DNA from: Cinclus cinclus
Taxonomy: Eukaryota; Chordata; Aves; Passeriformes; Cinclidae
Length of the DNA stretch: 64,000 nucleotides
Assembly: GCF_963662255.1 (NCBI RefSeq)
Contig: NW_026912147.1
Coordinates: forward strand, 1 to 64,000
Direction of reading: 5' to 3'
A model generated the notes under the pieces. It was not told where the DNA came from. It ran no database searches and saw only the letters and a program-made list of their open reading frames with translations. Position 1 is the first letter of the stretch. Every line of letters begins with the position of its first letter. This document shows positions 12,544 to 23,587 of this stretch, in pieces. The translations under genes were made by a program, and so were the position numbers.

Positions 12544-12569
12544 GGCAAGTTGGAACCAGAAGGCAAGTT
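12544..12569. other. Junction of the 220-bp array and the 1379-bp array
   Basis: A 37-bp module is recognisable to about GGAGGC at 12541-12546. The 1379-bp unit is recognisable from CCAGAAGGC at 12556. The nine bases between (12547-12555) match neither array clearly. GGCAAGTT occurs at 12544-12551 and again at 12562-12569, 18 bp apart and spanning the joint. This may be a filler duplication or templated end-joining trace, or chance. Confidence 0.75.
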
Positions 12570-12705
12570 TCAGCAGGGCGTTGCGGGCGAGCTTAATGTG
12601 TAGCCGCAGTTGTTCTAGGCGAGATTGTAGCCGAGAAGCTTTCCGTCTCCATTCACGAGACAAGAAAAGCAGAACGCAATGGTCTAGAGGGTTGAGAAGA
12701 AAAGT

Positions 12706-12718
12706 GCTCGTAGCGAGC
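12706..12718. repeat. Inverted repeat in unit 1 (5+3+5)
   Basis: GCTCG and CGAGC flank TAG at unit positions 151-163, and the same element recurs in every unit. It is short enough to arise by chance in GC-rich DNA. Confidence 0.6.
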
Positions 12719-12834
12719 TCGTTGCGGCAGAAGCGAAAGCCAGGAGCAGCGTGCTCGCTGCGAGAAGTAGACGGCGCTTCGCCTCCTTGGGAAGGAAATG
12801 GCGTCTGGGCACGAACGGCAGCCAGCGAAGCTTC

Positions 12835-12852
12835 AGAACAGCAGGCTGTTCT
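12835..12852. repeat. Inverted repeat in unit 1 (8+2+8)
   Basis: AGAACAGC, AG, GCTGTTCT at unit positions 280-297. It is a perfect 8-bp palindrome with a 2-bp centre and recurs in every unit. It is the longest perfect inverted repeat I noticed in the unit. The hexamers AGAACA and TGTTCT are those of steroid-receptor half-sites, but they are separated by 6 bp rather than 3. Confidence 0.75.
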
Positions 12853-12909
12853 GCTCAGCGTACGAGCCTGAAGTGAGTGGCAAGGGCTAAGGGGACAGTT
12901 CCAAGGCAT

Positions 12910-12925
12910 CTAGCTTTCCTGCTAG
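12910..12925. repeat. Inverted repeat in unit 1 (5+6+5)
   Basis: CTAGC, TTTCCT, GCTAG at unit positions 355-370, repeated in each unit. It is a possible small hairpin. Confidence 0.6.
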
Positions 12926-13884
12926 CAATGCCATTTCTACCCTGCTGTGGAAAACATTGTCCTTTGCCCTTCTGCTCCGAGAGGCAGAGAGCACCTCGGC
13001 AGACGCAGTGCAGAGGGAAAGGACACAGTATCCGAGGGAGCGTGACGCCACTTAGGCGGGCAAAGCAGAAAGGTGCCGCCCGGCACTGGCTTTGACTCCC
13101 TGAGCTTCCTTGCTAGGACAGCAGCTGCCGAAAGCTGGCAACTAGGCTGCCAGAGTGCAGAATGTAGGCGGTCTGGCACGCCTGCTTGCCGAAAGCCAGG
13201 ATCAGCGAGACAGCGTGCTAGGCTCTGTTTCACAGCACCTTGGAGAACACGCCCTTGAAGAATGCCGTCTCTGTTCCGCAAAAGCTCTGCCACAGTGAAG
13301 GTGGAAGAAGCAGCCTGTGGCCACGGGCAGAGCTGGTCAACAGCTGCGCCTAACTTTCCCAAGCTGCGAGAGCATTCTCAGCCGAGTTCTGCTTTGACAG
13401 AGCTATTGCTGGACTTTTGCAGCCCCGGAGGCTGCTGAAACCAAGGCTGTGTTCTGCCTCTTCATTCTTGCCTTCCTGTGCTCCAGCGAGAAGTGAAGCT
13501 CTGGCACGGCATTCAGCTTTGCCGCCTCTCTGCACGGAAAGCGCTAGACCGAACTAGTGTGCTTCGTGCATGCTCTCTCCTCGCTTTTATGGTCACTGCT
13601 CTGCTTTTTGCTTGGCAGCGTTCCAAGGGTCCACGGCATACCTCTTGCACAGCGAGAGGTGGCCGGCGAGGAATACTTGCTGGCTTAAGTCGTTCCATGC
13701 TCAAGGCATTCATCGGAGCAACACCATGGGGGAAAAGAGGGGGGAACATTGCAGGACAAATTTCTATGCTGGAACATGATTGTCTGCGAGACAGCTCTCC
13801 GCGGCGCTAGTATTTGGCCAGGCTGAAATCAGCGCCAATGGAAGCCAATCTGACAAGCGGAGTACAACGAGCGCGGCGATATGG

Positions 13885-13903
13885 GGCCACTTGGCAGGTG
13901 GCC
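13885..13903. repeat. Inverted repeat in unit 1 (6+7+6)
   Basis: GGCCAC, TTGGCAG, GTGGCC at unit positions 1330-1348, between the haplotype sites 1309 and 1362 and conserved in all units. It is a possible hairpin with a GC-rich stem. Confidence 0.65.
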
Positions 13904-13934
13904 GAAGAAAGACGGCCGCCCCGCGAATGGGGTG

Positions 13935-15313
13935 CCAGAAGGCAAGTTTCAGCAGGGCGTTGCGGGCGAGCTTAATGTGTAGCCGCAGTTGTTCTAGGCG
14001 AGATTGTAGCCGAGAAGCTTTCCGTCTCCATTCACGAGACAAGAAAAGCAGAACGCAATGGTCTAGAGGGTTGAGAAGAAAAGTGCTCGTAGCGAGCTCG
14101 TTGCGGCAGAAGCGAAAGCCAGGAGCAGCGTGCTCGCTGCGAGAAGTAGACGGCGCTTCGCCTCCTTGGGAAGGAAATGGCGTCTGGGCACGAACGGCAG
14201 CCAGCGAAGCTTCAGAACAGCAGGCTGTTCTGCTCAGCGTACGAGCCTGAAGTGAGTGGCAAGGGCTAAGGGGTCAGTTCCAAGGCATCTAGCTTTCCTG
14301 CTAGCAATGCCATTTCTACCCTGCTGTGGAAAACATTGTCCTTTGCCCTTCTGCTCCGAGAGGCAGAGAGCACCTCGGCAGACGCAGTGCAGAGGGAAAG
14401 GACACAGTATCCGAGGGAGCGTGACGCCGCTTAGGCGGGCAAAGCAGAAAGGTGCCGCCCGGCACTGGCTTTGACTCCCTGAGCTTCCTTGCTAGGACAG
14501 CAGCTGCCGAAAGCTGGCAACTAGGCTGCCAGAGTGCAGAATGTAGGCGGTCTGGCACGCCTGCTTGCCGAAAGCCAGGATCAGCGAGACAGCGTGCTAG
14601 GCTCTGTTTCACAGCACCTTGGAGAACACGCCCTTGAAGAATGCCGTCTCTGTTCCGCAAAAGCTCTGCCACAGTGAAGGTGGAAGAAGCAGCCTGTGGC
14701 CACGGGCAGAGCTGGTCAACAGCTGCGCCTAACTTTCCCAAGCTGCGAGAGCATTCTCAGCCGAGTTCTGCTTTGACAGAGCTAGTGCTGAACTTTTGCA
14801 GTCCCGGAGGCTGCTGAAACCAAGGCTGTGTTCTGCCTCTTCATTCTTGCCTTCCTGTGCTCCAGCGAGAAGTGAAGCTCTGGCACGGCATTCAGCTTTG
14901 CCGCCTCTCTGCACGGAAAGCACTAGACCGAACTAGTGTGCTTCGTGCATGCTCTCTCCTCGCTTTTATGGTCACTGCTCTGCTTTTTGCTTGGCAGCGT
15001 TCCAAGGGTCCACGGCATACCTCTTGCACAGCGAGAGGTGGCCGGCGAGGAATACTTGCTGGCTTAAGTCGTTCCATGCTCAAGGCATTCATCGGAGCAA
15101 CACCATGGGGGAAAAGAGGGGGGAACATTGCAGGACAAATTTCTATGCTGGAACATGATTGTCTGCGAGACAGCTCTCCGCGGCGCTAGTATTTGGCCAG
15201 GCTGAAATCAGCGCCAATGGAAGCCAATCTGACAAGCGGAGTACAACGAGCGCGGCGATATGGGGCCACTTGGCAGGTGGCCGAAGAAAGACGGCCGCCC
15301 CGCGAATGTGGTG
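13935..15313. repeat. Macrosatellite unit 2
   Basis: Code AG-T-TGGCG-A-CG-GT-A-G-AA-T. It is nearest to unit 9, seven units downstream. Unit 9 differs at positions 432, 1248, 1283 and 1309. Confidence 0.95.
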
Positions 15314-16692
15314 CCAGAAGGCAAGTTTCAGCAGGGCGTTGCGGGCGAGCTTAATGTGTAGCCGCAGTTGTTCTAGGCGAGATTGTAGCCGAGAAGCTTT
15401 CCGTCTCCATTCACGAGACAAGAAAAGCAGAACGCAATGGTCTAGAGGGTTGAGAAGAAAAGTGCTCGTAGCGAGCTCGTTGCGGCAGAAGCGAAAGCCA
15501 GGAGCAGCGTGCTCGCTGCGAGAAGTAGACGGCGCTTCGCCTCCTTGGGAAGGCAATGGCGTCTGGGCACGAACGGCAGCCAGCGAAGCTTCAGAACAGC
15601 AGGCTGTTCTGCTCAGCGTACGAGCCTGAAGTGAGTGGCAAGGGCTAAGGGGTCAGTTCCAAGGCATCTAGCTTTCCTGCTAGCAATGCCATTTCTACCC
15701 TGCTGTGGAAAACATTGTCCTCTGCCCTTCTCCTCCGAGAGGCACAGAGCACCTCGGCAGACGCAGTGCAGAGGGAAAGGACACAGTATCCGAGGGAGCG
15801 TGACGCCGCTTAGGCGGGCAAAGCAGAAAGGTGCCGCCCGGCACTGGCTTTGACTCCCTGAGCTTCCTTGCTAGGACAGCAGCTGCCGAAAGCTGGCAAC
15901 TAGGCTGCCAGAGTGCAGAATGTAGGCGGTCTGGCACGCCTGCTTGCCGAAAGCCAGGATCAGCGAGACAGCGTGCTAGGCTCTGTTTCACAGCACCTTG
16001 GAGAACACGCCCTTGAAGAATGCCGTCTCTGTTCCGCAAAAGCTCTGCCACAGTGAAGGTGGAAGAAGCAGCCTGTGGCCACGGGCAGAGCTGGTCAACA
16101 GCTGCGCCTAACTTTCCCAAGCTGCGAGAGCATTCTCAGCCGAGTTCTGCTTTGACAGAGCTATTGCTGAACTTTTGCAGTCCCGGAGGCTGCTGAAACC
16201 AAGGCTGTGTTCTGCCTCTTCATTCTTGCCTTCCTGTGCTCCAGCGAGAAGTGAAGCTCTGGCACGGCATTCAGCTTTGCCGCCTCTCTGCACGGAAAGC
16301 ACTAGACCGAACTAGTGTGCTTCGTGCATGCTCTCTCCTCGCTTTTATGGTCACTGCTCTGCTTTTTGCTTGGCAGCGTTCCAAGGGTCCACGGCATACC
16401 TCTTGCACAGCGAGAGGTGGCCGGCGAGGAATACTTGCTGGCTTAAGTCGTTCCATGCTCAAGGCATTCATCGGAGCAACACCATGGGGGAAAAGAGGGG
16501 GGAACATTGCAGGACAAATTTCTATGCTGGAACATGATTGTCTGCGAGACAGCTCTCCGCAGCGCTAGTATTTGGCCAGGCTGAAATCAGCGCCACGGGA
16601 AGCCAATCTGACAAGCGGAGTGCAACGAGCGCGGCGATATGGGGCCACTTGGCAGGTGGCCGAAGAAAGACGGCTGCCCCGCGAATGTGGTG
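15314..16692. repeat. Macrosatellite unit 3
   Basis: Code CG-T-CCCCG-A-CG-TT-A-A-CG-T. It is nearest to unit 11, eight units away, differing in the code only at 1248. It is the first unit of a five-unit block repeated as units 11-15. Confidence 0.95.
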
Positions 16693-18071
16693 CCAGAAGG
16701 CAAGTTTCAGCAGGGCGTTGCGGGCGAGCTTAATGTGTAGCCGCAGTTGTTCTAGGCGAGATTGTAGCCGAGAAGCTTTCCGTCTCCATTCACGAGACAA
16801 GAAAAGCAGAACGCAATGGTCTAGAGGGTTGAGAAGAAAAGTGCTCGTAGCGAGCTCGTTGCGGCAGAAGCGAAAGCCAGGAGCAGCGTGCTCGCTGCGA
16901 GAAGTAGACGGCGCTTCGCCTCCTTGGGAAGGCAATGGCGTCTGGGCACGAACGGCAGCCAGCGAAGCTTCAGAACAGCAGGCTGTTCTGCTCAGCGTAC
17001 GAGCCTGAAGTGAGTGGCAAGGGCTAAGGGGTCAGTTCCAAGGCATCTAGCTTTCCTGCTAGCAATGCCATTTCTACCCTGCTGTGGAAAACATTGTCCT
17101 CTGCCCTTCTCCTCCGAGAGGCACAGAGCACTTCGGCAGACGCAGTGCAGAGGGAAAGGACACATTATCCGAGGGAGCGTGACGCCGCTTAGGCGGGCAA
17201 AGCAGAAAGGTGCCGCCCGGCACTGGCTTTGACTCCCTGAGCTTCCTTGCTAGGACAGCAGCTGCCGAAAGCTGGCAACTAGGCTGCCAGAGTGCAGAAT
17301 GTCGGCGGTCTGGCACGCCTGCTTGCCGAAAGCCAGGATCAGCGAGACAGCGTGCTAGGCTCTGTTTCACAGCACCTTGGAGAACACGCCCTTGAAGAAT
17401 GCCGTCTCTGTTCCGCAAAAGCTCTGCCACAGTGAAGGTGGAAGAAGCAGCCTGTGGCCACGGGCAGAGCTGGTCAACAGCTGCGCCTAACTTTCCCAAG
17501 CTGCGAGAGCATTCTCAGCCGAGTTCTGCTTTGACAGAGCTAGTGCTGAACTTTTGCAGTCCCGGAGGCTGCTGAAACCAAGGCTGTGTTCTGCCTCTTC
17601 ATTCTTGCCTTCCTGTGCTCCAGCGAGAAGTGAAGCTCTGGCACGGCATTCAGCTTTGCCGCCTCTCTGCACGGAAAGCACTAGACCGAACTAGTGTGCT
17701 TCGTGCATGCTCTCTCCTCGCTTTTATGGTCACTGCTCTGCTTTTTGCTTGGCAGCGTTCCAAGGGTCCACGGCATACCTCTTGCACAGCGAGAGGTGGC
17801 CGGCGAGGAATACTTGCTGGCTTAAGTCGTTCCATGCTCAAGGCATTCATCGGAGCAACACCATGGGGGAAAAGAGGGGGGAACATTGCAGGACAAATTT
17901 CTATGCTGGAACATGATTGTCTGCGAGACAGCTCTCCGCAGCGCTAGTATTTGGCCAGGCTGAAATCAGCGCCACGGGAAGCCAATCTGACAAGCGGAGT
18001 GCAACGAGCGCGGCGATATGGGGCCACTTGGCAGGTGGCCGAAGAAAGACGGCTGCCCCGCGAATGTGGTG
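16693..18071. repeat. Macrosatellite unit 4
   Basis: Code CG-T-CCCTT-C-CG-GT-A-A-CG-T, identical to unit 12. Confidence 0.95.
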
Positions 18072-19450
18072 CCAGAAGGCAAGTTTCAGCAGGGCGTTGC
18101 GGGCGAGCTTAATGTGTAGCCGCAGTTGTTCTAGGCGAGATTGTAGCCGAGAAGCTTTCCGTCTCCATTCACGAGACAAGAAAAGCAGAACGCAATGGTC
18201 TAGAGGGTTGAGAAGAAAAGTGCTCGTAGCGAGCTCGTTGCGGCAGAAGCGAAAGCCAGGAGCAGCGTGCTCGCTGCGAGAAGTAGACGGCGCTTCGCCT
18301 CCTTGGGAAGGAAATCGCGTCTGGGCACGAACGGCAGCCAGCGAAGCTTCAGAACAGCAGGCTGTTCTGCTCAGCGTACGAGCCTGAAGTGAGTGGCAAG
18401 GGCTAAGGGGACAGTCCCAAGGCATCTAGCTTTCCTGCTAGCAATGCCATTTCTACCCTGCTGTGGAAAACATTGTCCTTTGCCCTTCTGCTCCGAGAGG
18501 CAGAGAGCACCTCGGCAGACGCAGTGCAGAGGGAAAGGACACAGTATCCGAGGGAGCGGGACGCCGCTTAGGCGGGCAAAGCAGAAAGGTGCCGCCCGGC
18601 ACTGGCTTTGACTCCCTGAGCTTCCTTGCTAGGACAGCAGCTGCCGAAAGCTGGCAACTAGGCTGCCAGAGTGCAGAATGTCGGCGGTCTGGCACGCCTG
18701 CTTGCCGAAAGCCAGGATCAGCGAGACAGCGTGCTAGGCTCTGTTTCACAGCACCTTGGAGAACACGCCCTTGAAGAATGCCGTCTCTGTTCCGCAAAAG
18801 CTCTGCCACAGTGAAGGTGGAAGAAGCAGCCTGTGGCCACGGGCAGAGCTGGTCAACAGCTGCGCCTAACTTTCCCAAGCTGCGAGAGCATTCTCAGCCG
18901 AGTTCTGCTTTGACAGAGCTATTGCTGAACTTTTGCAGTCCCGGAGGCTGCTGAAACCAAGGCTGTGTTCTGCCTCTTCATTCTTGCCTTCCTGTGCTCC
19001 AGCGAGAAGTGAAGCTCTGGCACGGCATTCAGCTTTGCCGCCTCTCTGCACGGAAAGCACTAGACCGAACTAGTGTGCTTCGTGCATGCTCTCTCCTCGC
19101 TTTTATGGTCACTGCTCTGCTTTTTGCTTGGCAGCGTTCCAAGGGTCCACGGCATACCTCTTGCACAGCGAGAGGTGGCCGGCGAGGAATACTTGCTGGC
19201 TTAAGTCGTTCCATGCTCAAGGCATTCATCGGAGCAACACCATGGGGGAAAAGAGGGGGGAACATTGCAGGACAAATTTCTATGCTGGAACATGATTGTC
19301 TGCGAGACAGCTCTCCGCGGCGCTAGTATTTGGCCAGGCTGAAATCAGCGCCAATGGAAGCCAATCTGACAAGCGGAGTACAACGAGCGCGGCGATATGG
19401 GGCCACTTGGCAGGTGGCCGAAGAAAGACGGCCGCCCCGCGAATGTGGTG
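18072..19450. repeat. Macrosatellite unit 5
   Basis: Code AC-A-TGGCG-C-CG-TT-A-G-AA-T, the same as unit 13. It has C at 345 (AGTCCC) and a private T-to-G change at 18559. Unit 13 instead has A at position 1125. Confidence 0.95.
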
Positions 19451-20829
19451 CCAGAAGGCAAGTTTCAGCAGGGCGTTGCGGGCGAGCTTAATGTGTAGCC
19501 GCAGTTGTTCTAGGCGAGATTGTAGCCGAGAAGCTTTCCGTCTCCATTCACGAGACAAGAAAAGCAGAACGCAATGGTCTAGAGGGTTGAGAAGAAAAGT
19601 GCTCGTAGCGAGCTCGTTGCGGCAGAAGCGAAAGCCAGGAGCAGCGTGCTCGCTGCGAGAAGTAGACGGCGCTTCGCCTCCTTGGGAAGGAAATCGCGTC
19701 TGGGCACGAACGGCAGCCAGCGAAGCTTCAGAACAGCAGGCTGTTCTGCTCAGCGTACGAGCCTGAAGTGAGTGGCAAGGGCTAAGGGGTCAGTTCCAAG
19801 GCATCTAGCTTTCCTGCTAGCAATGCCATTTCTACCCTGCTGTGGAAAACATTGTCCTCTGCCCTTCTGCTCCGAGAGGCAGAGAGCACCTCGGCAGACG
19901 CAGTGCAGAGGGAAAGGACACAGTATCCGAGGGAGCGTGACGCCGCTTAGGCGGGCAAAGCAGAAAGGTGCCGCCCGGCACTGGCTTTGACTCCCTGAGC
20001 TTCCTTGCTAGGACAGCAGCTGCCGAAAGCTGGCAACTAGGCTGCCAGAGTGCAGAATGTAGGCGGTCTGGCACGCCTGCTTGCCGAAAGCCAGGATCAG
20101 CGAGACAGCGTGCTAGGCTCTGTTTCACAGCACCTTGGAGAACACGCCCTTGAAGAATGCCGTCTCTGTTCCGCAAAAGCTCTGCCACAGTGAAGGTGGA
20201 AGAAGCAGCCTGTGGCCACGGGCAGAGCTGGTCAACAGCTGCGCCTAACTTTCCCAAGCTGCGAGAGCATTCTCAGCCGAGTTCTGCTTTGACAGAGCTA
20301 TTGCTGAACTTTTGCAGTCCCGGAGGCTGCTGAAACCAAGGCTGTGTTCTGCCTCTTCATTCTTGCCTTCCTGTGCTCCAGCGAGAAGTGAAGCTCTGGC
20401 ACGGCATTCAGCTTTGCCGCCTCTCTGCACGGAAAGCACTAGACCGAACTAGTGTGCTTCGTGCATGCTCTCTCCTCGCTTTTATGGTCACTGCTCTGCT
20501 TTTTGCTTGGCAGCGTTCCAAGGGTCCACGGCATACCTCTTGCACAGCGAGAGGTGGCCGGCGAGGAATACTTGCTGGCTTAAGTCGTTCCATGCTCAAG
20601 GCATTCATCGGAGCAACACCATGGGGGAAAAGAGGGGGGAACATTGCAGGACAAATTTCTATGCTGGAACATGATTGTCTGCGAGACAGCTCTCCGCAGC
20701 GCTAGTATTTGGCCAGGCTGAAATCAGCGCCACGGGAAGCCAATCTGACAAGCGGAGTGCAACGAGCGCGGCGATATGGGGCCACTTGGCAGGTGGCCGA
20801 AGAAAGACGGCTGCCCCGCGAATGTGGTG
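19451..20829. repeat. Macrosatellite unit 6
   Basis: Code AC-T-CGGCG-A-CG-TT-A-A-CG-T, identical to unit 14. Unit 32 differs only at positions 241 and 245. Confidence 0.95.
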
Positions 20830-22208
20830 CCAGAAGGCAAGTTTCAGCAGGGCGTTGCGGGCGAGCTTAATGTGTAGCCGCAGTTGTTCTAGGCGAGATT
20901 GTAGCCGAGAAGCTTTCCGTCTCCATTCACGAGACAAGAAAAGCAGAACGCAATGGTCTAGAGGGTTGAGAAGAAAAGTGCTCGTAGCGAGCTCGTTGCG
21001 GCAGAAGCGAAAGCCAGGAGCAGCGTGCTCGCTGCGAGAAGTAGACGGCGCTTCGCCTCCTTGGGAAGGCAATGGCGTCTGGGCACGAACGGCAGCCAGC
21101 GAAGCTTCAGAACAGCAGGCTGTTCTGCTCAGCGTACGAGCCTGAAGTGAGTGGCAAGGGCTAAGGGGTCAGTTCCAAGGCATCTAGCTTTCCTGCTAGC
21201 AATGCCATTTCTACCCTGCTGTGGAAAACATTGTCCTCTGCCCTTCTCCTCCGAGAGGCACAGAGCACTTCGGCAGACGCAGTGCAGAGGGAAAGGACAC
21301 ATTATCCGAGGGAGCGTGACGCCGCTTAGGCGGGCAAAGCAGAAAGGTGCCGCCCGGCACTGGCTTTGACTCCCTGAGCTTCCTTGCTAGGACAGCAGCT
21401 GCCGAAAGCTGGCAACTAGGCTGCCAGAGTGCAGAATGTCGGCGGTCTGGCACGCCTGCTTGCCGAAAGCCAGGATCAGCGAGACAGCGTGCTAGGCTCT
21501 GTTTCACAGCACCTTGGAGAACACGCACTTGAAGAATGCCGTCTCTCTTCCGCAAAAGCTCTGCCACAGTGAAGGTGGAAGAAGCAGCCTGTGGCCACGG
21601 GCAGAGCTGGTCAACAGCTGCGCCTAACTTTCCCAAGCTGCGAGAGCATTCTCAGCCGAGTTCTGCTTTGACAGAGCTATTGCTGAACTTTTGCAGCCCC
21701 GGAGGCTGCTGAAACCAAGGCTGTGTTCTGCCTCTTCATTCTTGCCTTCCTGTGCTCCAGCGAGAAGTGAAGCTCTGGCACGGCATTCAGCTTTGCCGCC
21801 TCTCTGCACGGAAAGCGCTAGACCGAACTAGTGTGCTTCGTGCATGCTCTCTCCTCGCTTTTATGGTCACTGCTCTGCTTTTTGCTTGGCAGCGTTCCAA
21901 GGGTCCACGGCATACCTCTTGCACAGCGAGAGGTGGCCGGCGAGGAATACTTGATGGCTTAAGTCGTTCCATGCTCAAGGCATTCATCGGAGCAACACCA
22001 TGGGGGAAAAGAGGGGGGAACATTGCAGGACAAATTTCTATGCTGGAACATGATTGTCTGCGAGACAGCTCTCCGCAGCGCTAGTATTTGGCCAGGCTGA
22101 AATCAGCGCCAATGGAAGCCAATCTGACAAGCGGAGTACAACGAGCGCGGCGATATGGGGCCACTTGGCAGGTGGCCGAAGAAAGACGGCCGCCCCGCGA
22201 ATGTGGTG
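20830..22208. repeat. Macrosatellite unit 7
   Basis: Code CG-T-CCCTT-C-AC-TC-G-A-AA-T, with A at 1125 (TTGATGG). It has the same code as units 15 and 33; unit 15 also carries A at 1125, while unit 33 has C. Confidence 0.95.
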
Positions 22209-23587
22209 CCAGAAGGCAAGTTTCAGCAGGGCGTTGCGGGCGAGCTTAATGTGTAGCCGCAGTTGTTCTAGGCGAGATTGTAGCCGAGAAGCTTTCCGTC
22301 TCCATTCACGAGACAAGAAAAGCAGAACGCAATGGTCTAGAGGGTTGAGAAGAAAAGTGCTCGTAGCGAGCTCGTTGCGGCAGAAGCGAAAGCCAGGAGC
22401 AGCGTGCTCGCTGCGAGAAGTAGACGGCGCTTCGCCTCCTTGGGAAGGAAATGGCGTCTGGGCACGAACGGCAGCCAGCGAAGCTTCAGAACAGCAGGCT
22501 GTTCTGCTCAGCGTACGAGCCTGAAGTGAGTGGCAAGGGCTAAGGGGACAGTTCCAAGGCATCTAGCTTTCCTGCTAGCAATGCCATTTCTACCCTGCTG
22601 TGGAAAACATTGTCCTTTGCCCTTCTGCTCCGAGAGGCAGAGAGCACCTCGGCAGACGCAGTGCAGAGGGAAAGGACACAGTATCCGAGGGAGCGTGACG
22701 CCACTTAGGCGGGCAAAGCAGAAAGGTGCCGCCCGGCACTGGCTTTGACTCCCTGAGCTTCCTTGCTAGGACAGCAGCTGCCGAAAGCTGGCAACTAGGC
22801 TGCCAGAGTGCAGAATGTAGGCGGTCTGGCACGCCTGCTTGCCGAAAGCCAGGATCAGCGAGACAGCGTGCTAGGCTCTGTTTCACAGCACCTTGGAGAA
22901 CACGCCCTTGAAGAATGCCGTCTCTGTTCCGCAAAAGCTCTGCCACAGTGAAGGTGGAAGAAGCAGCCTGTGGCCACGGGCAGAGCTGGTCAACAGCTGC
23001 GCCTAACTTTCCCAAGCTGCGAGAGCATTCTCAGCCGAGTTCTGCTTTGACAGAGCTATTGCTGGACTTTTGCAGCCCCGGAGGCTGCTGAAACCAAGGC
23101 TGTGTTCTGCCTCTTCATTCTTGCCTTCCTGTGCTCCAGCGAGAAGTGAAGCTCTGGCACGGCATTCAGCTTTGCCGCCTCTCTGCACGGAAAGCGCTAG
23201 ACCGAACTAGTGTGCTTCGTGCATGCTCTCTCCTCGCTTTTATGGTCACTGCTCTGCTTTTTGCTTGGCAGCGTTCCAAGGGTCCACGGCATACCTCTTG
23301 CACAGCGAGAGGTGGCCGGCGAGGAATACTTGCTGGCTTAAGTCGTTCCATGCTCAAGGCATTCATCGGAGCAACACCATGGGGGAAAAGAGGGGGGAAC
23401 ATTGCAGGACAAATTTCTATGCTGGAACATGATTGTCTGCGAGACAGCTCTCCGCGGCGCTAGTATTTGGCCAGGCTGAAATCAGCGCCAATGGAAGCCA
23501 ATCTGACAAGCGGAGTACAACGAGCGCGGCGATATGGGGCCACTTGGCAGGTGGCCGAAGAAAGACGGCCGCCCCGCGAATGGGGTG
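22209..23587. repeat. Macrosatellite unit 8
   Basis: Code AG-A-TGGCG-A-CG-TC-G-G-AA-G, with rare A at 495 and G at 857. It matches unit 1 at every site examined, 9653 bp (seven units) away. Confidence 0.95.

Larger units (their letters stand above)
9365..12546. repeat. Subtelomeric 37/110/220-bp nested tandem repeat array
   Basis: About 3.2 kb (some 14.5 dimers) of a hierarchical tandem repeat. The basic module is about 37 bp, begins near TGTGAC and has a core resembling CACCATGGGGCCTAA. In a well-preserved dimer the modules start at 9821, 9858, 9895, 9931, 9968, 10005 and 10041, so spacings are 37, 37, 36, 37, 37 and 36. Three modules make a 110-bp half-unit and two distinct half-units alternate as a 220-bp dimer. 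One ends in GATGAAT and carries CCCAATAG; the other ends in GATGCAT and carries GGGGTTAAGAGAAGCAAGG. Copies differ by many substitutions and small indels, so this array is older or less homogenised than the 1379-bp array. It is CpG-poor. Short frames on the minus strand recur every 220 bp as translations of the repeat; I do not regard them as genes. Confidence 0.93.
12556..13934. repeat. Macrosatellite unit 1 (telomere-proximal)
   Basis: Code AG-A-TGGCG-A-CG-TC-G-G-AA-G. It also has the rare A at position 495 (13050) and G at 857 (13412). Its code is identical to unit 8. Although it borders the other repeat family it is complete and no more diverged than interior units. Confidence 0.95.

Noticed and set aside
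9347..12566. Minus-strand frames in the 220-bp array with a repeated MGHNGSLLLLTP-like start
   Set aside because: They are spaced by 220 bp and end or shift wherever the repeat carries an indel, so they are read-through of the repeat.
12556..12590. CTCF site at CCAGAAGGC or CAGCAGGGCG
   Set aside because: Only part of the core matches. The GGGGGC portion expected after CAGCAG is shortened, so I do not call it.
12706..12740. CENP-B box near CTCGTTGCGGC
   Set aside because: The required spacing of TTCG and CGGG is absent, and the location is telomeric, not centromeric.
12835..12852. Glucocorticoid or androgen response element
   Set aside because: The half-sites AGAACA and TGTTCT are present but 6 bp apart; functional elements need 3.
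13127..13196. Short internal repeats within the 1379-bp unit (GCCGAAAGC 61 bp apart, CTAGG motifs at 13113, 13142 and 13218)
   Set aside because: Spacings (29, 61, 76) are irregular, so I cannot show that the unit arose from a shorter periodic repeat such as the ~41-bp avian families.
13725..13779. Kozak-like ACCATGG start in each unit
   Set aside because: The frame closes after 17 codons and has no recognisable product.
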